Shown: positions 12,120-23,622, counted from the stretch's first letter. The stretch is 64,000 bases of DNA from Arenicola marina (GCA_964019135.1 OZ025248.1:31489670-31553669), one strand, 5' to 3'. Translations and numbers: made by a program. Notes: generated by a model not told the origin, from the sequence alone.

Positions 12120-12809
12120 GCTCCTCACCCTCCCACACATCGCTCTCCCTCCATTCCCAACTCATCCACTCCGCTCCCGTGTCCTTCGCGACACATCTGA
12201 CGTCATCGTGGTCACGTGGCCGATTGTCTTCAGTGATGTCACATTGTCGGCCTTGTGCCGCGCCATAGAAGAGAATTGTGGAATCTTGAAACTGTGGGGC
12301 CCGATAGTTGTCGATTTCAAAGAGATCTTCTGGTTATTAAAGTGACTAGAGCAGAAGGGATTCTGTGGCGAAAATATGATTAGAAATGAAAGGTAAATCG
12401 TTTGTTAAGTAACTTATACGTAAGTGACAGTCTATGTTAGTTCGAAGTGTGAACGCATTCTAAATGGTGTGATGGTCAGTACGATCGTTGTGCTGAGACT
12501 TCGTTCGTAAGGCGATAGTTTAAAGACTAGTTCATTTTCCTTCTCTTGTCCTATCAGTTTTGTAAACGTGTCTCTGTAATGTTTGATGATCAACATAAGT
12601 TAGGACTAGTGTGTGTATCACTATTTGTTCTGTCGATTACCGTTCGTCGGTAATGGTACTTCTTGACAAATATCAAAAATAAGCAACTTAAAATTTCTTT
12701 CGAGAAATATCACCGGCCGTCGACTTCAGGTTTTCCTCGAAGATTTAAGACCAATAGCAAATCTCATCTTTGCTCAAAACTCATATATGTTATCATATGA
12801 CATTGACAT

Positions 12810-12815
12810 AATAAA
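12810..12815 (+). terminator. Candidate SSR4 poly(A) signal
   Basis: An AATAAA hexamer lies 691 bp after the SSR4 stop codon. An earlier ATTAAA at 12336-12341 could serve a short 3' UTR. Confidence 0.45.
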
Positions 12816-13364
12816 TGAAGAAAATATCTTACCATGAGATTTTTGTTTTATTATTTTTAGGCAACCTTTGACGAGTTGAGTGACATTAACATCCAATTAC
12901 ATGCTCCACGCACTGCTCGTTATAACTACCGGACACCCTCTCGGCAGTCTTACATGGTAGCTTTAACACAGACCGGCAGATCAAAGATCCTTTGAAACAT
13001 GAAAATGCGGATCGCGAGAATTTAACTACTCTTAATAGTAAAGCCATGCGCGAGGTGATTTTCATTTCGCCCGGACCTATAAATAAATACGCAATATACA
13101 GGCTGTGGTGTCGTACGCTTGGGTCCGGTAATAAAATCTCAAGGGCAGAGTTCCGGAGCACGACCGACCGCCGTGTATAATTTGTTGCGGGCATATTCAC
13201 CAAATTATTTTACTATATTTTGGAAATAGTAGCACACTCTAAATAATGTAAAATATTGATAACAAAAGGATAATTATTATGCATCGATATTTACGGGTTA
13301 TCCCCACGTATTTCGAAAGAATCGTCTTCCAGATTTACATATTATGATGCGGGATTGCTGAAGC
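12816..13364. other. Intergenic between convergent SSR4 and DALRD3
   Basis: No convincing gene, RNA or repeat was seen. Short open frames on both strands have no family resemblance. Confidence 0.5.
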
Positions 13365-13505
13365 GATTGATTGTGCTCCGGTACGCAACCCTGGTGAGAC
13401 AATCGCTCTGGCTCTCCCAACACGGTGACTCCCGCTACCATGCAGGCATACGTTCCACTCTCTTTGTCGTATATAGGTGCCAAGAACAGAACTCTCAGCT
13501 GCCCG
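13365..13505 (-). other. Possible orphan Ig-domain exon remnant
   Basis: The minus strand reads LRVLFLAPIYDKESGTYACM, which fits the E-F strands of an immunoglobulin domain (D-x-x-S-G-T-Y-x-C). Only half a domain is present, no clean splice acceptor or donor flanks it, and its 5' side runs into the 34-bp minisatellite. It lies downstream of the DALRD3 stop and may be part of that gene's 3' UTR. Chance resemblance is quite possible. Confidence 0.22.
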
Positions 13506-13735
13506 TGGTGGGTGCTTTGGCCTCCGCTACAGATGCTAGTGCTGGATGCATGGGCCTCCGCTACAGATGCCCGTGGTGGGTGCATTGGCCTCCGCTACAG
13601 AAGCCCGTGGTGGGTGCTTTGGCCTCCGCTACAGATGCCCGTGGTGGGTGCATTGGCCCCCGCTACAGATGCCCGTGGTGGGTGCTTTGGCCTCCGCTAC
13701 AGATGCCCGTGGTGGGTGCATTGGCCTCCGCTACA
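13497..13735. repeat. 34-bp minisatellite at the DALRD3 stop codon
   Basis: About seven units containing GATGCCCGTGGTGGGTGC, then TTTGGCCTCCGCTACA, recur with 34-bp spacing (for example CTACAG at 13561 and 13595). The highest-coordinate unit contains the DALRD3 stop codon (13731-13733), so the array begins inside the last coding exon and fills the start of the 3' UTR. Confidence 0.9.
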
Positions 13736-16700
13736 GCTGGGCGACAGGCGGGATGTTCAGGGTGGCCAGGCCATTGGTGAGGACGGTCCTCACCCCCTTC
13801 ATGAGCCACAGCCTCGCGTACATTACCGGCAACAGGTGCGCTCGTGGCTCCTATGGACAGGAGACAAATATGGCCAGTTAGCCAGGCACAATGTCGAACG
13901 CTACGAAATCAACAGTTGGAATAGTCTTAACTGATACAGACGAGTAACATTTCAACCCATTCACTTCAAATTAACTTCTTTTCAATGTTCTTACCCCAAG
14001 TATGTGGACACGGCTGTAGTATGAACTCAGGTCACGGCAAAGATCTTGGAGGAACTGACACACCTGTAATTGTAACATTTCTTCATACCCAAATCCATTG
14101 TCCGTATATTACTACCCAATGTGTCAAGTTGCCATGTGCTCATTATTGCCGTAATCACGTCTACTAATGTCCCCGGGTTCTTCTAGTGATACGTTTTACA
14201 GATCATTCTCGCACAAGCCATATCATTTATCATTATAAACATAGTTTATAATATAATAAATCCCATGATCTCCCTGGGTTCTGGGAGTAGTCATCTCTTT
14301 TCACATTATACACTTGTCGAAGAGAGGTACGGGATGCCACAAATATTGAGAGCCAAACCCGTCTCTGGGTCTAAACCGGTCTGGGTCTGGGTCTAAACCG
14401 CCATTACGGGACCAACACAATCTTTATTAGGGATACCTGCCTTGGGCTTAATCTATTCAATAAAACATAGTACAACGATTGTCTTTTAAAAGCATTCTCT
14501 TTCAGTTCGCAGTTCTATCATATCGTAAGAACCCTATGGACACAATCACAAAATATTCCATTTTGCTTTCGTCTGTCAAGTTCCCGGCCTACGAAAACAG
14601 GCAATGACTACAGAGTGTGTTTGAGCGTGTACCTTGTAGGTGTGGAGGGAGGGCTTTCTTCTGTCCTTATCAAGGCCTACGAGAAAAGGCAACGACTACA
14701 GAGGGTGTTTGAGCGTGTACCTTGTGGGTGTGCAGGGAGGGTTTCAGCGTCTCCCCGCGGATGTCTCCCATGGCCTCGGACAGTACAGACGGGTACACGA
14801 GCACGAAGTTAAACAGCAACGACCACTCCTCCTGGGGAGAAGGTTAAGTCACGGTCAAACAGCGAACATCGGGTGTGGATCTAATATGGTCAAAATGAGC
14901 GCATACAAAACATTCGGGGATGCAGATCTTCACTTTGGTCGTCCAGTGCAGACGTCAAACTGTTAACCGAGATGACTTGCTTGTAAAATGCTGAAAATGT
15001 ACTAGAAAATGCTCGTGTATGATGGATTTTACTGGACTCAACCAGCCAGAAGCCAGACTCATCGCCCTTATGGAAAGCGGCTAGTTATACAGTAGACGTA
15101 ACGGTCATAGCAGTCTATATCAGCTTGATCAGTAGCCCAACTATATTGGATTCTGTGAAGGCACGGCGCTGGTGTCTCACCTCTTCTCGTAGTAGGCTGA
15201 AGTCAATTGTACTGACATCTGGTAGGGCTGGGAATACTCCTGAACGAAGGGAACATCGTGCAACGCGTAAGAGCTACAGGATAACAACTGGGATTTAAGT
15301 TTATCCTACTTAATACCAGACTATCTTTCCGAATCTGATAACACAGAGGTCCGAATGGAGTAAATGAAAGTACGTAGTTACTTAAATTGCCCAAAGGAAC
15401 ATCTACGACCGGATAATTCCATCGGCCTTCTGTCCTATTGCGGTGTATATCTTCGACAATTAGTCGCGATGTTATAGCGAAGAGCACCATCCAGGCGCCC
15501 GAGCCGCCATGCGTTACTGGGTTACGTTACTGCGTTACTGGGTATTATATACCTTCTGAAACTGCCGTCTCGAAGTTACGGAAGAGATTTGCGAGGCGAG
15601 CACAGTTGTAGAGTACGAACACTCCGCCCTTGGTGTCTGTAGATGCTCCCGTAGAGGTCTCCTCAAGCACGCCCAGCTTCACCTAAGGTTGTAGAAGTAA
15701 CACGTGGTAGAAAATCATGAACAATTCTTTAAATATTCGTTTTATTTTCATTAATCCATTAAAAACCGATGGCCGTTGATGAAACATTATTGTTCATACG
15801 GACTTTTACTTTGTGTTGTCGCAGTAGCAGTGTAATTATACAGACACTCCGGGCTAGTAAATAACATGACCCAAGATCTGACTGACAAATTACACGACGT
15901 GAAATAAAAAATTACAAGTGTCACTAAAATGTCACACGCGTCACTTGATGAGATATGAAAGTAAGGTATAATAAAGGTTAACTATTTAAAATTACAATCT
16001 AAATTATAGCATTAAAATTGGCGCATAGTATCGACAAGTCGGTGTTTGTCTTACTGGTTGTTTGAAGCCGGTGGAAAGGAGTTCGAATTTAATTTCCGCT
16101 GACGTCAGAGCTCTTATGGTGTCATACCAGTCCGCACCTTGACAACAAACACACACCTTTCGTACAAACAGACAAAATTTTGAGACTGACTGACATAAAT
16201 GATCAAAGAGAAATAACATAAAAGTTTACATTTTTAAGAATACACAAGTTAAAAAAGCAGATAATTTTGTGATGATGCACCATCGTAACCCCATTGATTA
16301 TTACTTCGACCCATATCTACGGCGGGAGTTTACCTTCAACTGAGTCTCCATATTTCAGAACTGCAGCCTTTTTCATCTGTTTTGTCCTCAACCTTTATCA
16401 GACAATTCACGCGTTATATTCTAACACACTATATCTAAGTGATAAGACAGAAAAACAGATAAAGGACGCTTCACAGACACGAAAACTGTTTTGTATTGTT
16501 TCTATTAACTGTAGAGTAAACTAACATTGCTATCATCGTTACAGAAACTTAAAAACAATATATAATTTTATGCAAAGATCTAACCAACATCACTCAGGAA
16601 TCGTTTAAATGGAAAGGGTATACCTAATAACTAACTTCAGACAAGTTTATGCCACTTTATCTACATAACAATAGCATCTATTTTATCCCATTTTACTCTT

Positions 16701-19700
16701 TCAGGTGAAAAATGATATAATATATAGAATTGTGACATTTCTGACATTGTTAATCACAGTATCTCACAAAAAGTTAAACAATTTAGTTTGAAAGTTATAA
16801 CATAGGCGAATAAAATCAAAGGTTGTACACTTTGCTTTAGCTTAGACCTGTCATACTGTCTTACCTGATGAAGTCGTTAAGGTTTGACACTTCCCGCTGA
16901 CCACCACGTGACGTCACAGGGCCATGGGGCACGTGACACTACAACACACGTGACAAATCACAAGTATGTAAAAGAGGTAACCATTTGCGCTGATGTTTAT
17001 TTTGACCACAAGGTATCTATATTGTAAAATATTGGGATATTGTAAACGACAATACAATGGACACAACGTAGACAACACAACTTCCCGTGTTTCATCGCCT
17101 GCCGTAACGATAAAACACATTGACGTCACGATATAAACACTAACGTCAGGGTAAACACGGACGTCGCGATGAACACACTGACGTCACGATAAACGTCATC
17201 TTTAAAACACTGACGTCACGATAAACGTCATCTTTAAAACACTGACGTCACGATAAAAAACAAACATACGTCACAATAAAACACATTGATTATACACCCA
17301 ACTTTCTGAGAACTCAACATGTGTGCATTACAGTACGTTGTTGGGCGCCTTATATTTACGATACAAGAAAGAATACGACAAGTGTACCTGTCTGATGTGT
17401 CGACGATCGCTAGCCATTACCACTTGCCAACTAAGATCAAGGAGCTGCTGTTGAAACTCTCTATGCCTCGAGGTTACGTGGAGAGCGAACACCGGAACCT
17501 CGAACAAAAAGAAAGGGAAGTTGTTGCCACTCTATCTAGGTTACATGACAACTCTCCGTGGCATGGCAAAGTTGCTTGACAATCAGCTGCTTACAAACAG
17601 ACCTGCTATCACATCTAAGATTACTTGACCCCATATTGATATGCGTCATTTTCTACCCCATATTGATATGCGTCATTTTCTACCCCATATTGATATGCGT
17701 CATTGCGTCCTGCGTTTGATGCCCACAAGGCATTCAAATTAGATTAACCTCAATAGAACAGAACACAAATAGATACGCGTCGGAAAGATCAGGAATAAGC
17801 TATAGACTTAGACGTGTTGGCGCTTCTATACTCCTGTCTGTTAATCCCAGAAGTGTCATATCAAAACCAGACAAATAATACCGTCATTTACGTACGTGTT
17901 GGCAACCAGGCAACACGAACCGTGCATTCTGAATCAGACAACACGAACCGTGCGTTCTGAATCAGAGAGATGAGCTGGGAGAAAAACATGCATCTGTTGG
18001 CGCCTCTTTGACCCATGGGCCAATCTTAACATGTGTTTATGTTCTAACGAGATCAGTTTTAACTTGGCAACACACAAACCGTTGGTTCCAAGGTCTTTCT
18101 TCGTTCTTCCAATGAGGAAAGACTGCGAAATAGATCCGAATGATGAGACACTGAAAGTCAAACATAGAGCGAAACTTCATCTATGGACTTCACAAATGCA
18201 CAGCAAAAGTACCATATGAAATAATATATAAATAGAACATACACACAAACATATTGTATAACTGGTAGCTTTATAACTCAATATACAAATATTTGGTAAC
18301 TCTCCCCAACCAAAACTCAATTTATAAATATTTGGTAACTCTCCCCACCCAAACTCAATGTTACAAACAGAAATGTAAAGCATGTCGTAAAATACAGTAG
18401 TTATTATCCCATTTCTGTACCCATAGCATTTATGTACCATATGCCCTTAATCCCATGCAGTTTTATCAACCAGAATTACAACATATAGGCCATACAAATT
18501 ACTTACAAGCATGTCTAAGACTGCTAATTTACAATTAAAGTCAAAAGAAAACATGGTAAAATTGTATGAATTACCTGAACATAAATTAACATTGGGATCA
18601 TAGTCATGAAGGCTTTTATGCTGAATAAACTGTCGCAGGTCCAGCAAAATAGGTTCCTTTCTATCACCACACGACTTGGCTTCGCTGCTAGGCAGACACT
18701 GCGATGTAGTGTCCAGGATGGTGCAAAATGGGGACAGTTGCAACCGCTCGTAGAGAGACTGGGGCTCTTCATCAACATGAGATGTTTCAGAACCACATGT
18801 TGAGAATGGTCGCAGGCCAAGTTGTGACCCAAGCTCTTGCCAAGTCTCACTCATCGCATATTCCACTGGTTGTACCTCGAACCTGCAGTACATAATAGCA
18901 CCATGAGAATACGACATTTTTCAACATAAATTGTCACTTTTTATTTCAGGGACAATATCACAATTACCTAGTACCAGTTTTAATTTTTATGCTGGGAAGA
19001 TACAATGGAATAAAATGCATAAATAATTACCATGAAGAATGCATATAATCTATCGCTATGACACAGACAATGACTTTCAGTTTCGGTGCAATGGAAATGT
19101 TAATCACATGAATGAACTCACCCCTGAGATTCTAACAAAGCAGAGATGTGCTCGCTGAGTAGCCTTGATCTTGCATGGTCTAGAGTCATTGCGTCTGGAC
19201 TTCCATGTTCTGAGTGGAGACCTGTGTTCATCATCACTACCCCCTCCACAACGTCGTCATCTGAGACCATAGAACAACCGTAACGACTTCCCATTGAGTT
19301 CACAAGAGAAAGGGATGCTTGAAAAACGTCTCTTCTTGATAGTCGCAAAGCCAGTTCTCCAGGCTTGACATAATCGAAATATAGTTCACTTGGTGTGTCC
19401 ATGTGGAAACAATTAAAGTCTAGTTTTATCTGAAAAATAACAAGATGTGCAGTTTCACAATTAGCATACCTATTTTTTTTTTAAGTATAATACGAGGTAC
19501 GTTGTAGTGATATTAATCAAAAGTGTCAAAATAGTTGTCATATATTTTGCAGCTATCCAAACACAACTAAAACAACTTACAAGTAGTACTGTACGAAAAT
19601 AAAAAGAATATAATATAATAAAAAAATCCTTTACAATCAATTAATTAACGCTAGACTGGTCACTGAGTACTGTACAGTGGCCCCTTATTATACATCATAT

Positions 19701-22700
19701 ACGTCATGTTCTGCCAGCCTGAAAATCCTGACAGAGGGGGTCATATAATAAAGGGACCCCCCCAGCTGTATTAGCACAATCATCACAACATGCCACAGGC
19801 ACAGTAAATCAGTGGAGGGGGGAGGCCAGGGGGGGGGGGGGGGGGTAGGGGGCCCCACAACGCATACTAAAGACTTTAGTATGCGTTGTGGGGCCCCCTA
19901 CCCCCCCACCCCCGGCCTCCTCCCTCCACTGATTTACTGTGCCTGTGCAACATGCTCAACAAAATGCACCATAATACAATGTTTTCCTCAGCTCCAACGT
20001 CTTCAATGCAGCCCTAGCTCCTTTAATTGTCAGCATTCTGACACATTGTTTTAATCTGTGTTTACAATAGTTTGCAGTCCTCACACAGCTTAATAAAGTC
20101 TCTAAGACCAACAAAGCTGTGCTCCAATTATTGGTATCAATATTTCACCATCTGCAATGTAGCAGGTGCGGGTGGCGCATGGCAAATTTTTTTAGACCTA
20201 AATTCAAATTCAAAAAAGGCCCAGAATTTTATTTTGAGTAAAGTAACATATTTATTTTTTTACATATATGTTGATAAAATACCTGTTCATTGCTATAACA
20301 CTCTATTTTCAGGGCAATAAGATGTATCTAAAGTGAATTAAAGCCTATTTCCCCCTGTTTATATGATTTTGTATTGATCCGGCAACTGTGACACTGCGCA
20401 AAATCTTGCTGTGGTGTGACCTCTCTCTACAAGTGTCATGGCGGAGATAATGTATTAACAGGTCAAGGCGCATACTCAAATTGAAGTAATATATATACTT
20501 CAAATTAAGTAAAACTTGTATTGTTACCATATTCTCAGTAATCTGACATTTTTACCTCAATCCAGGTAACTTTCTCAAGTGTTACCTAAATTAAAGTAAC
20601 TAGTGTTTAGATAGGAGTCCAGACCTCATAGGGTGATTTTATTATGCAAATATCCATATAGTGTTCTGATTGGCTATGATTTTTTAGGTCAGCACACTTC
20701 CATATATGTATATCTTCAAAGTACAAACTCAACATGGCGGGCCAACATGTTTGCTACCTAACAAGATACTGTCTTGTAGACCCATTTATGTGGAAAATTG
20801 GTTTTGTAAGGGTATAAAATGTTGCACGAAAGTTATAGAAGGTGCCGAAATGTTTTTACAATTGGGATTACTAGTTTAAACCACATGAAATTAATTGCAT
20901 GTTCCGGAATTTGACTTTTATGTGCGGATAGGTCTCACTTTCATTCAGCAGACCCCAACCCTGTGGACAAGTCAATTTCCAAACATTTGTTTCTGTGCGA
21001 TCTTTTTCATGTTAAATAGTATTTGCTAATGTAAGCTTTGTATTTCTATACTAGAAATAAGATAAATCATTTTAGATAATTGCATGTGAAGTAGCAATTG
21101 TTTACTTCACTCATCTAGACTCTAGAATCAGCCTGTGTGACTCATGACACAGATGGGTTGTGCGCCCTCTAGCGGTTTCAGTTATTACTTCAATTACAGT
21201 AACTTCAACAAAGTCCCGCATGAATTTACTCAAACTGAAGTAACATTGCCATAAATACTAGAACTAAAGGATAAATAATAAAAGATACCTCAGTTAAAGG
21301 AAAATGCTGATTACTTCAATTTGAGTATGCGTCTCAACCTGATTAATGTCATTGTCATTGTATACCTACAAGCCATCTAATGGGGCAGGGCCATGGGAAG
21401 TGTGGCCTGCCTCCCTCTGATAGTGGAGGTGGCAGCAGGGTAAGATCTTAGCCTCTGTTTGAGCTGATCTACCGTGTAGCCCAGAACCCTAGGCTGTGTG
21501 GGTTGAAACACAGCCTAGTCGCATTCCATAGTAAAATTCTGGTCTGGAACAACCCCATTTCAGGGTTGTTTGACCTTGACCAAGTATAGCTCTGGGCGTA
21601 TTTGATTATGCGTGCGGAGTACCTCGATCACGACGTCTTGTAAATCAAACAGTGAAAATCGTGCCCCGAGCGTTGCGTCACGTGATCAATTTCACTGCGC
21701 CGCATGCTCTCGGTTTCGAGCAGGGGCACAAGGATTTCCAACATGGCGTCAAAGGAACAGCCCAAGTGGATCGTTTCACTTGCAGTTACGAGCTCGCAAC
21801 CGTATCTTGTACATGCTAGTTTAACGAGAGATCGTAAGTTTACAGGCAACGAAAGTAAGCATCATACTAATATTATTAATAACACTAATTTTTTACCCCA
21901 ATATTATTGGGGCCGTTATTATTGCGGCCAACTTCGTGCAATTTAATTTCTAGCAATATTATTAAAAAACATGTTTGTAATACATTTATGATAAACATTT
22001 TTCATTTCTCTTCGGGCAGGCAATTCATTTTTTTATTTTACTAACAAAAGTTCGAAATCTTAGTGAAATGACATCCACATAACTCCTTCGTCGGCCATGT
22101 TGCTGTCGGACAACGCGGATTTCACGTTTGAATATCCGACACACGGGACTTTAAAGGCGCATGCGCAAAAAAATCGCGCCGGGCAGGCGAAGTGCATAAT
22201 CAAATACGCCCTCTGATTCTCCTTAGCTGTGGAAAAAGTTTTATACCAGAAACAAACCTTAATCCTTTTCTTGTTACTTCCTGACAAGTAATGACTAATC
22301 ACATAAGTAACCTTTCTTGAAAGGCAAAAATAGTCCAGTCTGTCACCAGAAATTCATATGAAAACATGCTTATAATATCATGTGATGACCTTGTACATGT
22401 GCAGTGATCAACTTCCTGTACAAAAAATGGTGGCATGTGGTTATCCATTTTTATGCCTGTAGGCAATTATGGCTCCTTTTGAAGACTTTCACAACTTTGG
22501 AAGAGATCCATCAGAAATTATATATAGAAAAGTACTTTTACATTGTTGAAACTAATTATGAAAGCTATACTTAAACCATTCAATTTGTCATGTGAAGTTA
22601 ATTCTTTACTATAGAATGCTACATGGCTATAGTTCAACCATAGCCATGGATTCATGGCTAGTACCCATATCACTTTCCGAAGTGAGCCCAAGAAGAAAAT

Positions 22701-23622
22701 TCGCTCTATCAGAATCAACATTGACATGCTGTTTCTTCAATATTGAGGGAAACATTACAGTAAAATCTCCCTTGTACTGATTGAAGTGACTGAAGTAATT
22801 ACTGATTACTTCAATTTGAGTATGCGTCTCGACCTGACTAATGGCATTGTCAATTGTCTAGATATGCAGAATGGTGTATACCTACAAGCCCAATGGCAAA
22901 TCTAGGGGGGAGAGGGGGTTAGGGGGGTTGCAACCCCCCCCCATGGGAACCAGAACATACAACATACATGTTAACATACATGTTAATGTCTAAAGTCTTC
23001 AGAGAGCAACCCCCCCCCCCCCCCTGGTCTCTAAGCACAAGCCTCCCCCCCTCTGGCCGCAAGTGTTCAGAGAAAAACATCCCCCTGGGGAAGTTGAACA
23101 TACACTGTTAAATTCGGCTTTTCTGAGCATGCCCTCCCCCCCCCCACCCCCCCGACCCCGGTTGCAAGTTTTTCAGAGAGCATACCCCTCAGTCAGAAGT
23201 TTTCAGAGAGCAACCCCCCTCTTGGCAAATTCCTAAATCCGCCCCTGAAGCCATCTAATGGGGCAGGGCCATGGGAAGTGTGGCGCCCCACCCATCTCCC
23301 TCTAAGAGTGGAAGTAGCAGCCGGGCTAAGATCTCAGCCTCTGTTTGAGCTGACCTACCTTGTCATTACCCATGTCATTTTCCGAAGTGAGCCCAAGAGG
23401 AAAATTCTCTCTATCAGAATCGACATCAACATGCCGTTTCTTCAACATTGAGGGAAACATTACAGTAAAATCTCCCTTGTCAAGTCGTCTGCTTCTCTTA
23501 ACCAGTTTGATGTCTGTTTTCTCCAGACTTGGGTGAACTCTTTGGATTCCACAGACGATTTCTTCACACAGAAATGAAATTAAATCTGAATTTGTTGGCG
23601 AAACCGTGTCGGCAGCAGCCAT
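13731..23622 (-). CDS. DALRD3: DALR anticodon-binding domain-containing protein 3
   Basis: In vertebrates DALRD3 partners a METTL2-type methyltransferase for m3C modification of arginine tRNAs. It resembles arginyl-tRNA synthetase and carries a C-terminal DALR anticodon-binding domain. Thirteen exons, in transcription order: 23359-23622, 19122-19429, 18575-18882, 18080-18150, 17388-17498, 16865-16938, 16334-16392, 16055-16137, 15553-15682, 15181-15239, 14721-14831, 13995-14063 and 13731-13850. They total 1767 nt (588 residues; human about 543). Landmarks matching the human protein as I recall it are EFQQQLLDLSWQ in exon 5, HGPV in exon 6, AEIKFELLSTG in exon 8, YNCARLANLF (residues 451-460), SSYYSRVHILG in exon 12 and EPRAHLLPVMYARL in exon 13. 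The start ATGGCTGCTGCC is at 23622-23620. The least certain junction is the exon 4 donor (ACG|GTTTGT, after 18080). Intron 1 (about 3.9 kb) is packed with transposons. Confidence 0.93.
14594..14790. repeat. Duplicated splice-donor region of DALRD3 exon 11
   Basis: The donor-spanning sequence TTGAGCGTGTACCTTGT of exon 11 (around 14709-14725) recurs at about 14621-14637 with its flanks, offset 88 bp, inside intron 11. The extra copy retains the GT donor context, so it is a potential decoy or alternative donor. Only the exon's 3' end is duplicated. Confidence 0.75.
17121..17250. promoter_or_regulatory. Cluster of four perfect CRE palindromes in a 32-bp repeat
   Basis: TGACGTCA, the consensus CREB/ATF site, occurs at 17121, 17179, 17211 and 17243. 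The last three lie in a 32-bp tandem unit (ACACTGACGTCACGATAAAC, then GTCATCTTTAAA). Degenerate CGTCA sites flank it. The cluster is in DALRD3 intron 5. Function is inferred only from the motif. Confidence 0.6.
17641..17706. repeat. Short tandem repeat, three units
   Basis: CCCATATTGATATGCGTCAT recurs three times with intervening TTTCTA. It lies in DALRD3 intron 4 and has no coding content. Confidence 0.9.
19791..19955. repeat. Near-perfect 165-bp palindrome
   Basis: Arms of about 82 bp (19791-19872 and 19874-19955) mirror each other around position 19873. Outer ends are CACAGGCACAGTAAATCAGT and its complement; the centre is CTAAAGACTTTAG. Each arm includes a long G or C run and GGGGCCCC. 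It is likely a foldback MITE in DALRD3 intron 1. Confidence 0.9.
20459..21341. mobile_element. Non-autonomous DNA transposon, 883 bp, TSD ATTAA
   Basis: Termini CAGGTCAAGGCGCATACTC and, reversed from the other end, CAGGTTGAGACGCATACTC extend into a shared AAATTGAAGTAAT, giving inverted repeats of about 32 bp with few mismatches. The element is flanked by ATTAA at 20454-20458 and 21342-21346. Subterminal TTACTT/AAGTAA motifs recur inside. No transposase frame was seen, so the superfamily is not assigned. It sits in DALRD3 intron 1. Confidence 0.85.
21342..21475. repeat. Duplicate of the intron flank of DALRD3 exon 1
   Basis: From about CTACAAGCCATCTAATGGGG to AGCCTCTGTTTGAGCTGA this matches 23246-23357, the intron sequence next to the exon 1 donor. 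Together with the exon fragment at 22662-22775 it forms a second, interrupted copy of the exon 1 region. Confidence 0.8.
21594..22211. mobile_element. PIF/Harbinger-like non-autonomous element, 618 bp
   Basis: The termini GGGCGTATTTGATTATGC (18 bp) are perfect inverted repeats, flanked by TCT at 21591-21593 and 22212-22214. A 3-bp target duplication with G-rich termini suggests PIF/Harbinger, by inference. Inside, an ATG at 21743 opens a 91-nt exon-like frame (MASKEQPKWIVSL...) ending at a perfect GTAAGT donor at 21834. On the other strand MADEGVMWMSFH begins at about 22100. These may be the two divergent first exons of a parent element. Confidence 0.75.
22662..22775 (-). pseudogene. Duplicated fragment of DALRD3 exon 1
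   Basis: The minus strand encodes KGDFTVMFPSILKKQHVNVD and continues to a version of TSENDMG, closely matching exon 1 residues 49-86 (KGDFTVMFPSMLKKRHVDVD). The frame is open, but the start codon, the 5' part of the exon and the AAG|GTAGGT donor are lost. It lies in intron 1 of the intact gene and is best read as a broken tandem-duplicated exon. Confidence 0.85.
22778..22890. mobile_element. Truncated second copy of the 20459-21341 element plus flank
   Basis: GATTACTTCAATTTGAGTAT, then GCGTCTCGACCTG (ending about 22837), is the right terminus of the 883-bp element. It is followed by ACTAATGGCATTGTCA, which matches the flank after 21341. The shared junction shows it was carried by the tandem duplication and not inserted independently. 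Confidence 0.8.
22891..23247. mobile_element. 357-bp MITE-like insertion, TSD AAGCC
   Basis: The segment is rich in poly-C/poly-G and ends in CCTAAATCCGCCCCTG. It is flanked by AAGCC (22886-22890 and 23248-23252). The paralogous flank at 21368-21385 reads CTACAAGCCATCTAATG without it, so that site is a genuine empty site. The right terminus resembles other copies at 45445-45583 and near 60029. Confidence 0.8.

Noticed and set aside
17319-17579. Plus-strand 86-codon frame that looks protein-like
   Set aside because: It is antisense to DALRD3 exon 5 (17388-17498), whose minus-strand reading EFQQQLLDLSWQ matches the family.
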